From Tenrec ecaudatus (lineage: Eukaryota; Chordata; Mammalia; Afrosoricida; Tenrecidae): 64,000 bases of DNA. The stretch lies in NCBI RefSeq assembly GCF_050624435.1, contig NC_134542.1:115613677-115677676 (forward strand), given 5' to 3'. Within the stretch, counting starts at the first letter, position 1; every line of letters starts with the position of its first letter. Positions 20,819 through 31,684 of this stretch are shown here, piece after piece. The notes under the pieces were generated by a model. That model made no database searches, was not told where the DNA came from, and was given only the letters and a program-made list of their open reading frames with translations. The position numbers and the translations under genes are program-made.

Positions 20819-23499
20819 AAAAGGTGCTGTATATACATATATAATATATATTTAATTAACCCTTTGTCTGATATATCATGACTATGTTTCCCCCCCCAAC
20901 AGATGGGCTCTCTTTTAACTCTTGATGAAGTCTTTTGATGTACATAAATGTCATATTTTTTAGAAAGACCCAGTCCTCTATTTTATCTTCTATAGTGAGA
21001 GTACTTTTTACTATGCTTAGTAATGTATTTATACCTTGTTTTAGGGCCTTAACGTTCTCTCTATTTTGCACCTGTGGTTTCTATGGTTCTAGGGTCTATA
21101 TTCCGGGTCCTAGGGTTGTGGTCTGTTCATGATTGTACATAATGTTCGTTATGGGTCTTGTTTCACTCTTTTGCAGGTGGAGGTCTAATTTTTGCAGTAC
21201 CATTTATTGAAAAGGCTCTTTCTTCCTCCACCTGTGTTTTAGTCCGTTATCACAGATCAGGTGTCTGTCGATACTTGACTGTATTTCTCAATTTTGACCC
21301 ATGTGTCTTCAAGTCTATTGTTCCAATCCCAAGCTGGGTTGACTACTGTGGCTATAGAATAGGTATTAAAACCTGGGAATGAAAGGCCTCCTACATTTTT
21401 AATAGTGGTTTTTGTTGTTGTTGTTGTTCTAATAGTATTTTATTTATCCTGGGTTTCTTTCCTTCTTGATGTTGGGAGTTGTTTTTAGTGACCACACCTG
21501 TTTCTCCTTATGGTATAGGCTGGTGTCATTTAGCCAAGTAACGTATTTCTAGAAATGTATCTGCTTCTTCTCGATTTTCTAATTTGTTTGAATAAATGTG
21601 TTTTTTCATAATACTGTGTGATTAAAAACTGCCAGTTGGTTCTGTTGTAATGTCACCCAGTTCATTTTTTATTCATAATAGTTGCTTTTCTCATTTTTAA
21701 ATTGGGCTTGCCAGTAATATCAATTTTGTAAACCCTTTTGAAGAACCAGCTTCTTGTCTTGTTGATTTTTTCTATAGTTTTTGCTTTATTGATGGATTTA
21801 TTTCTCCTCTAATCTTTATCATTTCTTTTCGTCTAGCATCTCAGGGTTTGTTTTGCTGGTCTGATTCCAATGGTTGTAGTTTATGAGTTAAGGTGTTTAT
21901 TTTAATACTTCCTTTTCGATGTGTGTACTTGTTATAACTTGTCCTCTGCGTACTGCATTGTCTGGATCCCAAATATTTTAGTATGTTGTATTTTTGTTCT
22001 CATTTGTTTCAAGGAACTTTCAATTGTGTTCTTTATTTCTTCAATTACTCAGTGGTTTTTAAGGAAAGCGTTATTATTCAATTTCCATGTAATTTGGGGT
22101 TGATCATCTATAGTTTATTTATAATTTTATAGCACTGAGAGCTGAAAAAAATGGTTTGTTGTAACAACATTTTTGAATTTATTCATGCTTGCTTAATAGC
22201 CCAAAAGGTGATTTATTCTGGAGTACATTCCATAAGGCACAGAAAAGAATGTATATTGTGCTTTTGTTGGATGAAGTGTTATATGTATATCTGAGAAATC
22301 CAGTTGATTGATTGTGCTGTTTTGTTCTCTATATTTTTAATTTTCTTTCTAGTTGATCAATCTTTGTTTAAAAGCTATATGTTGAAATCTCCCAGTATTA
22401 TTATCATATTATTGCCTATTTATTTCCATTTTAATACAAATTTGATTAATGCATTTTGAAGACCTTTCATTTTGTACATAGATATTCCTTATGGCTATAG
22501 TTTCTTGTTCAAGTGAAGTTTTCTTGATTGTATAATGACCTCTTTGTCTCCCATACGTCTTTTACTTTTGATGTCTATTTTGTCAGAGATTAATATTAGT
22601 ACTCCAGCTTTCTTTTGGCTGCTGTTAGCTTGCTTCCCCCCCTCCCCCCCTTCAATGTTTACTCTATATTTGTCTTTTTCTCTAAGGTGTGTCTCTTGTA
22701 AACAGCATATTGAAGGTTCATGCTTTCTTGTCCATTCTGTTAGTTTTTGTCTCTTAACTGGTGTATTCAATCCATTTACAATCAGTGTTATTATTGGTAA
22801 GTTTGGTTTTATTGCCATCAATTTTATATGCTTTTGTTGTGGTGATAATCGTTTCAGTGTTCATGATGATATTTTCCCCCCTGCAATCCTTTTGTTTATA
22901 GATTTTTTTTTTTAGTCAATACATTCGTTGAATTTTGGGGGTTTACTGTTTAACATGATTGTATGGTTTTCCTCTTTTGTTTAGTTATGGTTTTAACTTT
23001 TTCCTTGAGGATTTTGTTTTTGGAGGGGGGTGGTAGTCTTCTCTCCAAATTCAAAATAGTTTGAGGTCTTGTGAACAACTCGACATGGTCTTCATTTAAT
23101 TTTTAATTATGTACTCTGTTCCCTATATTTTGTTGTTGTTGTTGTTTTCACTGCAGAAATCTTATCTGTGATTCCTTATTTGGTTCACATAGCTCTGTTT
23201 CACTCTGTGTATGACTTAAGTAGACTATTTTCTCCATACCAATGTCCTTTACAGCAATTTGAGGTTACTTTCTATTGTTATGATTGATTATCTGTTCAAA
23301 AAACTCCTTTTAATTCTTTTTGTAAAGGTGGTATTCTTTTAACAAAGTTCTTTCCTTTTTTCTTATCTGAAAATCATTTTATTTCTCCCTTATATTTTAG
23401 GGATAATTTTGCTGGATATAGAATTACTGGTTAGCAGTTCTTTTCTTTCAAAAATTTGAATATATTAATCTGTTGCCTTCCTGCTTGCATGGTTTTTGT

Positions 23500-23765
23500 T
23501 TTAATCATTTTATTGGGGGCTCAATCAACTCTCTTTTTTTCATTTCTTTCTTTTTTTATTTTAAATCATTTTATTGGGGGCTCATACAACTCTTATCACA
23601 ATCCATACATCCACCCATTGTGTCAAGCACATTTGTACATTCATTACTCTCATCATTCTCAAAACATTTTCTCTCCACCTAAGGCCCTGGCATCAGCTCC
23701 TCATGTTTCCCCTCCCTCCCCGCTCCCCCATCCTTCATAATTTATAAATTATTATTTTGTCATAT
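23500..23765 (-). repeat. L1 3'-end fragment (-) inside older L1
   Basis: TTATTGGGGGCTCAATCAAC, then a second start TTATTGGGGGCTCATACAAC, and CCATTGTGTCAAGCACATTT. Two overlapping truncated copies are possible. Confidence 0.75.
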
Positions 23766-23925
23766 CTTGCCCTGCCTGCATGGTTTGTTGTTTTTTGGGG
23801 TTTTTTTTGCCTGCTTGGTTTTGATGGAAAAGCTGAACTCATCCTAATTGGTTGGACTTCATATGTTGTTGTTTGTTTTTTTTTAATCACATGCTGCTCT
23901 CAGGATTGTTTCCTTTTCTTTTAAT

Positions 23926-24060
23926 TAGAACTCAGTTCCAGTGCCATGTTTATAGGACTAGAAAGCCCAATCTTTCCCCTGTGGAGATGCTGGTGTTTTT
24001 GAACTGTCGACCATGAACTTTGCAGCCCAACTCATAACCATTATACCACCAGGGCTCCCT
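23926..24060 (-). repeat. AfroSINE copy (intron 1)
   Basis: Reverse copy with a clear head end CCACCAGGGCTCCC, AACCATTATACCACCAGGGC and GTGTTTTTGAACTGTCGACC. Confidence 0.85.
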
Positions 24061-24599
24061 TTAGACTATCACATGTCATACTGATTTTCTTTTGGGACTG
24101 ATTCCATTTGGAGTTCTCTGGGCTTATTGAATATTTTGTGTTCTGACATAATATTAGGGAAATTCTTAATGCTTCTTCAAGTATTTTCTCTGTAACTAAT
24201 ATTTCTTCTTTGCATTCTGGAATGTTTATCAAATATATGTTGTTCTTTTTGATAGTGTCCTATAGAATTCTTATATTTTCTTCAGTCTTTTGGGGACTTT
24301 TTTATAGCTTAATCTTGAATTTGGGTCTCAAGAAATTTGTCCTTGAGGTCACTGATTCTTGATTCCATTGTTTCAATCTTTCTGTTTTGTTCTTTCAAAG
24401 TGTTATCCATTTCTAATATTTTAGTGTTTGTGTTTTGAATTTCTTTTTGGAGTTGTTTAATTATTACTTTTTTTGTTTGTTTGTTGATTTTGTCAGATTG
24501 GTCTTGTAGTACTTTCCTGAATTCCTGAAATGTCCCTTCTATTTTTCCTGTATTTCTATCAACATTTTCTTCCTATCACTTAAAGTAGCTGGAAATCAT

Positions 24600-26804
24600 C
24601 ACTCAAAACAGCATCATGGGAGGATCCAAGGCTTTCGCTTCCTCTAAGGCCTCCTCCAGATTTAGATCTGAATGTATTTTGGCTAATTGAATTGCTTTCT
24701 GTTGTTTCTGGATGTGTGCAGAGATTAGCTGCTGTGTTAACGACATGGTGCTTTTAATATATATAAATATATTTATAAAATAATATATTTATATACATAT
24801 ATTTATTTACCTCAGGGTACAAATCAATACCCACACACTTATTTAGATCCTGATACCCAATGATGGCCAGGCAGTTCAGCACCAGTCCAAGCCAGCAGGA
24901 ACCAAAGGCAGAAAACAGTTAAGTATTGCCTCTATTGAAGTCTTGGTTTTGAGGCTGGCTTCCAAGGTCCCAGAAAGTGCTAGGCAACCATCCACACATC
25001 CAACATGATGGGGAAGAAAGAGTATCTCAGACACTGCATGCTTGCAGGAGCTATTCCACTGGCCCTGTATGTGAGAGCAGGGCCCAGATCCTATCTTGGC
25101 ATGGGCCATCAGACCAACAGGTGATATTATTTGAATCCTGGGTCCGTGAAGAAATGCTCAAGCTTTGCCATGCTGGTTCTCTCTACTGACACAGGTTCAC
25201 CCAATTCTGCACCCCTAGCCCTCCAGGCCCAGTCCATCTCCCCAGTGCTCCAGGGAAGTTCTGCTACAGTCCAGTTCCCAATAGCTCTAGTCAGGCATTG
25301 GGAGCCAGGTTACAGCCTATCTAAAACTCTTCTATCCAGCTGGAATGTAGTGAGTAGGTCAGGATTGTTTCAGCCCTAGGTCACTGGAACCTGTGAATCT
25401 TCCTGCCCAAGTTTGGACTCAGTCACCATCTAAGTATGTTGGGGGAGAAGCACTGGAGTCCTCCATGGTGTGAGTTAGGGTGGGTGAGAAGAAGAGGAAC
25501 CAGCAGCATCAGCTTACTGTTTCCTCAATCCTCTGCTGGGGTGCGGGTAGGGGTGGGGGCAGAGTCCGGGGAGAGAATCCTTTGTGTCAATTCCTCCCTA
25601 TGTAATTAATAGAAGTTTCCACTTCTCAGGGGAGGTCCAGAATTCAGGTGCTGCATCTTGCCCATGCTCTTTTCAAAGTTCTTTTCACAAAGGCTCTGAC
25701 TTCTTGGTCGTATTGGATCTCCCTCTGAGACTGTAACTCTTAAAGGTTTGTCTTAAAGCAAGCAGCCTTATAAGTGAGGTGCAGGTAAGTCTTCCCGGAA
25801 GGAGTACATACATCAGCCCATGTGCCAAGGGTTGAAAATAATAATAAAATCCAAGATAATAGGAGGAAATAGTGTTAGAGCTTAAATTCTGAGCACTGGT
25901 TTGCAGAAGGCTCTGGATGACAATGAAATCTCACAATACATTTGGGGAAATACACCTGAGGCTGTGCAGGAGGAGGTGGCCCGTCTTTCCCCGGAGGAGC
26001 GGCAGGTAGGTTTGAATTGCTGGCCTCGCTGTTGGCAGCCCAGCGCACAGCCTGCTACCCCACCAGTGTTCCTCCTGCAGATATTGTTAAAAGTCTACAT
26101 CTTATCATTTCTTTTCCCTTTTGACATATTTTTAATTAGTTCTGGTTTTTATTATTTTCCACTTTCTTTTGAAATGAGGTTTGTCTGTGTTTTATTTTGT
26201 TGGTGGTGGCGGTCTTTAATGTTTGTATGATTTTCTTTATACATGAAATCCAGGACAGGTAAATTTAAACAGAGAGCAACTAGATTAATAGTTTCTTAGC
26301 GTTCTGGTAGAGGAGGTTGGGGACAAATGTGGAGCTAATAATGGGTACAAAAATGAAGAAATATTCTAAAAAAGATTGCAGTAGTGATTGCACAACTCCT
26401 CTTAATAACTTTAAACCATTAACTGCATGGTGCGTGAATTATACGTCAATAAAACTGTTAACCAAAGAGACAGAAACCTCCAGAGGCAGTGGATTCATGT
26501 GAACTGAAGAGGAATCATTCAGAGGATGAAGGTGAGAATGGCCGCCCAGCTCAAAGACTGTAATCAACGTCAGCCATAGGACATGCAGAAAACTGTTGAC
26601 TTGGTCTATGTTTTGCTGGGTATATTCTCAGCAACAACAAAACAAACAAATAAATAACCCTTTTTTCTCAACTAGGATAAATTCATAGAGGGTTTTTCTC
26701 AAAGATCCTTTGGAAAAGTTGGTAGGAAATGAAACCCCAAGTGGCCTCAACGGTCAGAGCCCCTTCCTGCACTTCTTACCTGCTTCTTCTCTGGTTGGTT
26801 TTAG
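24600..26804. other. 3' part of intron 1: L1 5'-side-like and unassigned DNA
   Basis: 24600-25740 is less AT-rich and may be the 5' UTR of the L1 at 19830-24600, read in reverse; this is uncertain. 25800-25910 is a repeat shared with 18240 and 45080. 25977-26080 looks like a degraded reverse AfroSINE (GGTTTGAATTGCTGGCC). 26310-26480 resembles an old L1 3' UTR (+) with GTGAATTATACGTCAATAAA. No exon candidate apart from LCT exon 2. Confidence 0.5.
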
Positions 26805-26884
26805 GGGGCAAGCTCTCTGTGGTTCTCCCAGCCGACCAGATTGCCGGGCTCCTGCTAGAACCATCGACGTCTGCGCTTGCCAAG
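26805..26884 (+). CDS. LCT: LCT exon 2: domain I continued
   Basis: 80 nt encoding residues 216-242. The acceptor TTGGTTTTAG| is followed by GGGGCAAG; with the G carried from exon 1 it reads Gly-Gly-Lys-Leu-Ser-Val-Val-Leu, as in human LPH. It continues through LLLEPSTSALAK and ends AAG|GTGAAA (phase 0). Part of the prosegment, which acts as an intramolecular chaperone during folding in the ER and is removed before the enzyme reaches the brush border. Too short to be found from open-frame length; identified by protein match and phase. Confidence 0.95.
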
Positions 26885-27534
26885 GTGAAACAGCACCCAT
26901 CCCATCTGAGCAGAGTTGTGATCCTAACTTTTCAAAAACAAGAGTAGTTTTTGTCTGATGGCATTTCGATAAATGCTTCTTTTGAATGCTATGCATTCCC
27001 GAGATTTCTAATTACATCAAAAAACAAAATCTTATTTGTTATAGGCCCTAGCTCTTGCTGGGTCAAGTGTCAGCCTGCCTACATGAAGAAATCAAGTGCC
27101 TCAGTTACTGACTTCTAATTAGGAGAATCCAAAATAGGGTATAAGAGTAGAGGTCAGTTTATAGCAGGACAGGTAAGAGGGCAAAAGGTTTATTAAATGC
27201 TGTTCTCTAGACTACCCATCCTGGTTTCTCCTCTTCTAATTATAACTTTCAGACTGTATTTGTTTCAATGAAGGAGAAAACATCTGAGAATTAAGCCGTG
27301 TTGCCCAGTAATGCTGGCTACTGGGCAGGGTGGAAAGCACCCGAAAACCACCAGCCAATGTCTGCCTTCTGCACCACTGACAGAACCGCACGTTCAGTGT
27401 CTTCAGATTTACAAATCCAGGATTTTAAAATCCAGGCACAATAAAGCTCTGGATAGTTATCATGAAGGCTGACTGTGGTCTAGAAAGCCATTTAAATTAG
27501 TTTACAAAATGTGAAGAAAATTGATGGTGCCATC

Positions 27535-28215
27535 TATCAAAAGATATAGCATGTGGGGTCTTAAAGGCTTGAAGATAATAACAGAGCATGTACACTGGTA
27601 CAGATAAGAGCTCGCAACACAGGGAATCCAGGACAGTTAAAACCCTCAGACCCAATAAGAAGAATGAATAGAGATACCAGAAGGGGAAGGAGAAGGTGGG
27701 GGGAGCAAGGGAGAGCCGATCACAAGGATCTACATATAACCCACTCCCAGGGGGACAGACAACAGAAGTGGGTGAAGAGAGCCATCAGTGTAATACATGA
27801 AAAAAATTATAAATTGTCAAGGGTTCATGATAGAGGGAAGGTGTGGGAGGGGGAAAAATGAGCTGATACCAAGGTCTTAAGTAGAAAGAAAATGTTTTGA
27901 GAATGATGATGGCAACATATGTACAAATGTGCTCGGCACAATGGATGTGTGTATGGATTGTGATAAGAGCTGTAGGAACCCCAAATAAAATGATTTTAAA
28001 AGATAAGAAAATAATAATAATTTACAATTTATCAAGGGGTCTTGAGGGTAGAGGGAGGGGAAGGATAAAAGAGGGCTGATCCCAAGGACTCAAAGAGAAA
28101 GTAAACATTTAGAAAATAATGATGGCAACATATGAATAAATATGCTTGATATAATTGATGTATGGATTGCTATAAGAGTTGTAAGAGCCCCCAGTAAAAT
28201 GATCTTTTAATAAAT
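27535..28215 (+). repeat. Two tandem L1 3'-end copies (+), intron 2
   Basis: 27535-28000 ends GGAACCCCAAATAAAATGAT. A second piece at 28005-28215 restarts at AATAATAATTTACAATTTAT and ends GAGCCCCCAGTAAAATGATC. Both carry the AAATGTGCTCGGC/ATATGCTTGATA-type pre-tail block. Confidence 0.8.
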
Positions 28216-28597
28216 AAATAAGTTTACAAGGGAGATAGGGACTATCAGTGACCTACTTGGGTTCTGCTTGGTAAGTATGCGTAATAGTGCTGGCCAGAAA
28301 ATTGCTTGTTGAGAAAATAGCCTTTGACCTGGTCTCTCGGCCCCAATCCCTCATACAGTGCTTCTGGATTAATCTTCCAAAAGTACACATCCCTGAATTG
28401 GTATAAGTTCTCCAGGGTCTCCCAGAGTGTGGCTTGCCCTCTTTTACAGTCTTCCCAAGCTCTCAAGTGAGGCTAATCCCCACCAAGGTGGAGGAATCGC
28501 TGTTTTGGACTTTTCTTACAAAACTTCTGTCTGCCTTCTTTCAGTATAATTGTATTTACCTAGCACTCACTATTAGATTGTAAGTTTCTGTGGATTT

Positions 28598-28598
<1 letters not shown>

Positions 28599-28648
<50 letters not shown>
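28599..28648. repeat. (GT)n microsatellite
   Basis: About 25 GT units in intron 2. Confidence 0.97.
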
Positions 28649-28649
<1 letters not shown>

Positions 28650-28849
28650 GTGAAGACATTTGCCACTTCAACAATTTCTACACGTACGATGCAGTGACAT
28701 TGATTACAGTATATTCTTCCTATTGGACTAGTATTGCTTTTCTTTCCCCAATTATTCCACCAACCATGAACATAAACTCAATACCACTCAGCAAAAACTT
28801 CCCCATCCCTCACCTTTCTAACCCTGATAACTACTAATCTTTCATTTTT

Positions 28850-29090
28850 ATGTTTGTTCATTACATAGAAGTGAATGCATACAGTGTCTGTCATTCAGTG
28901 ACTGATCTTTCACTCAGCATATTTTCCAGGTTCATCCAGGCTGACAGCAAGACTTCAATTCTTTTTATGGCTGAGTCATGTTTCATTGTCTGTATGCCCC
29001 ACATTTTGTTTATCCATTCATCTGTCAGTGGACATTTCAGTTGTTTCCACATCTTGGCTACTGGCGAAATCATGCAATGAACACAGAGAA
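28850..29090 (-). repeat. Old L1 3' ORF2 fragment (-)
   Basis: TTCCAGGTTCATCCAGGCTG, TTTTATGGCTGAGTCATGTT, TTTATCCATTCATCTGTCAG. 29100-30101 and 26885-27534 hold no recognised element. Confidence 0.75.
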
Positions 29091-30101
29091 TCTTATTTAC
29101 CTTTAAACTTGAATCCCCACCAGTGACTTTCAAAAGCACAAGTTCAGTGGCTCTGTGCTGCATTGAACTGACAAAGCAACGCAAGAGCTGAGGTGGGCGA
29201 GGAGGGGGAGCTTTCTTTCCACTGACTGCCAGAGTGGAGCAAGGGGAGAGAGGGCATGTTGAGCCTTTAGTAAACACTGATGATAACTTGACAAGGGGCC
29301 CGTTGTGGATCGATTTTCAAAGGTCCACAGCGCACTTAGTGCTCCCCACCTGCCATTAACCACAGCCATGATCTAACCCTGACAAGAATACAAATGGAGT
29401 AGCCAGCCTCTCGGGGCAGCATCCAGTGAACTGCAGTCCGACTTGTATGTGTGTAAACATTTGAACCCGAAGCTTAAATGTGCAGAGACGAGATGGGAGA
29501 GGAAAGGTGGTTCATGGCAAGGACAGCGAAAGTTGTGTTCTCAGCGAACAGAATGGGCCAATCACTGCGGTGAAGTTGAAACGATGGCCTGAAAACAGCC
29601 ATGACTATGACCTGACATGAAAAGGAAATCACAGAAATGGAAAAGCCCCCAAGCCATTAGGGTCTGCAGCGATCACAGTGAAGTTCAGGGATCGCTAAGT
29701 GCTTCGGAGACTGGTCCTGACAAAGTGCGAGATGGCTGTGAAGGCTGGTCCTCCACATCTGTGGGACTCACCACAGCTGTTACACAGTGCCTCACTCAGT
29801 CACTCATGCTTATGGTGAGCCCAGCACTTTGCTGAGCGTGTATACAGCTGACACGCTCATCAAAGCGTGTCATATAGCTGACACGCTCCTCCCAGCTCCA
29901 CAGATAACCTGCCTCCACTCCCTACGCAACACACTCATATTCTCACTTCACTGTAGCTTCTTCCCTGCCAGCTTGTCTCTTGAAAACTCCCACCTTGGAA
30001 GATTCAGTTCAGTAATACGCGCAGGAACAAAAAGGAGCACGTCTGAGCAGTATTTTGTCTTTAAATTGCTTATGCTTTAATGACTATTTGCTTATATCTA
30101 G

Positions 30102-30185
30102 GACTCAGTCGATTTCCTCTCGCTTGATTTGTCTTATGAGTGCCAACGTGAGACGACTTTACCACAGCAGCTGAGGAAATTGCAG
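30102..30185 (+). CDS. LCT: LCT exon 3: domain I continued
   Basis: 84 nt, exactly 28 codons (residues 243-270), phase 0 on both sides. The acceptor TATATCTAG| precedes GACTCAGTCGAT. The product starts [15 protein letters not shown], near-identical to human, and ends RKLQ with CAG|GTAATT. No stop or indel. Confidence 0.95.
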
Positions 30186-30633
30186 GTAATTTGTGTCATT
30201 TTCTACACTGATGGTGAAGGGAGAATATTCCCCGGAGCTTATAAGACATTTAATGTTTCGGCTAATGCATCGACTGAACTCCCAACAGCGGTCGGAGGAC
30301 CTGCTGACTTGCGTCTTAGGACATTCCTGTGGAAAGCATCGCTAGAGCTGGTTGGCAGTCTTTCCCAGAAAGGATGATAAGGGTTATTTTAGTAGGGTAA
30401 ATCTTTTCATGGTTCTTCTGCTCTCTTGTGTGGAAATTTATGGAGACTAAAGACCCTAGTCTTCACCATCTCGAGTCTTTACCTCCAGGAGTGACCGATC
30501 AGACAATAGCTATAGCGATCTTTCTGTAACCTCTCCTCCCCGGAGCCTGTATTGCTTTCTCAGCTTCAATGGCTCTGGTCCAGCACTCACCCTGAGGGAA
30601 GTTATGTTAGGCGCTTCCTTTCCAATTGTTCAG

Positions 30634-30790
30634 AGCCATGGTGGCAAAGTGGTTAAGTGCTCAGCTGCTAACAGAAAGTTCTAGAAATTCAAACGCACCA
30701 TCAGCCACTCTGTTCTAGAAAAGACCTGATGATCTCAAGTCAAGATTATAGCTGAGGAAACTCTATGGGGCAGTTCTACTCTGTCTGTGA
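30634..30790 (+). repeat. AfroSINE copy (intron 3)
   Basis: AGAGCCATGGTGGCAAAGTG head, GTTAAGTGCTCAGCTGCTAA, GGGGCAGTTCTACTCTGTCT near the tail. Confidence 0.85.
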
Positions 30791-31450
30791 TAGTTAAATT
30801 AATTGTGCAAACCTGGCCCTTGGAAACATGTGGGATGAATCAGGTTGCAGTTTGATTGGAGGGCAAAGAGATAAATGGCTTTGCAAGGCCCGTCCCCTCT
30901 CCCTTGCTCTCTGGTGACTGGAGCATGCTGGAGCGCGCTACTGCTTTAGCTCGTTCTCTGCCTCAGCCTGTGAGTTAGGCCACCCCTTGCGTCATGTTGC
31001 TAGAGCTTGAGGTTCCTTTGAGATCTGCTTCACCACGCTGCTGATACGTATATCGCTTGAGGCTGGTGGATCCTGTCACTTTGCATTGCTTGTGTTCCAT
31101 GTTCCACCTCAGCCTGCTTCACCAAGCTCCGGAGCTACTGACTGTCAGTGACCCACCCTGCTGTTTGCTGCTGTGGGCAGACCCTGCCTGCATTTCCCGA
31201 GCGAAGACTCAGCTGTCTGCTTCCTTGACCTTGGTCCTGGCAGCCTACGTGATTGAATTGCAGGACTTCCATGATATTAACTGTTCCACGGAACTGAGTT
31301 GAACTGTACCCTCTCTGCTGCTGTGTGGACTAATTAGCTATTATTCCTTCCACTGTATAAACCTATCTATCTGTCTGTATCTCTCTATAAAATTATAAGT
31401 GTCCTGGTTTTGGTTCTCTACAGAACCCTGCTTACACACTATCCTACAGG
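30788..31450. repeat. Unassigned repeat-like block (intron 3)
   Basis: Begins GATAGTTAAATTAATTGTGC and ends near GGTTCTCTACAGAACCCTGC. It has the texture of a retroposed element but I cannot name the family. The 82-codon frame at 31057-31302 within it has no recognised match. Confidence 0.35.
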
Positions 31451-31684
31451 AGCAGCCTGAGTTAGAATCTGGGATACATCAATCACCCAATGGCTAGACT
31501 TTTCTCATTGACTTAGTCATCACTGGGAGATGTACAGAATTCCTTGGCGTGTCAATTATTCCTGTTCTGATTAGGTTCACCTGACTATCTGATGGTTTCT
31601 CTCTGGGCCTTCCGAGGCCAGTTTGTATTCCTTTGCTCAACTCTGAAGAACTTTGTATGGATGTCTGGCCACCAGAATTCATTC

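Larger units (their letters stand above)
19830..24600 (-). mobile_element. Long broken L1 (-), with later insertions
   Basis: T-rich plus strand that reads as L1 ORF2 in reverse. The 3' part of ORF2 is at 19830-20160 and 20340-20460. The endonuclease N-terminus is an open frame at 22495-22821 with IITLIVNGLNTPVKRQKLTE and SICCLQETH motifs. L1 5'-side sequence follows to about 24600 (GGATAATTTTGCTGGATATA). Later L1 3' ends (20205-20335, 20488-20818, 23500-23765) and an AfroSINE (23926-24060) sit inside it. Inactive. Confidence 0.75.

Noticed and set aside
22495..22821. 108-codon minus frame as a host endonuclease gene
   Set aside because: Motifs are those of the L1 ORF2 endonuclease N-terminus and the surrounding L1 is broken.
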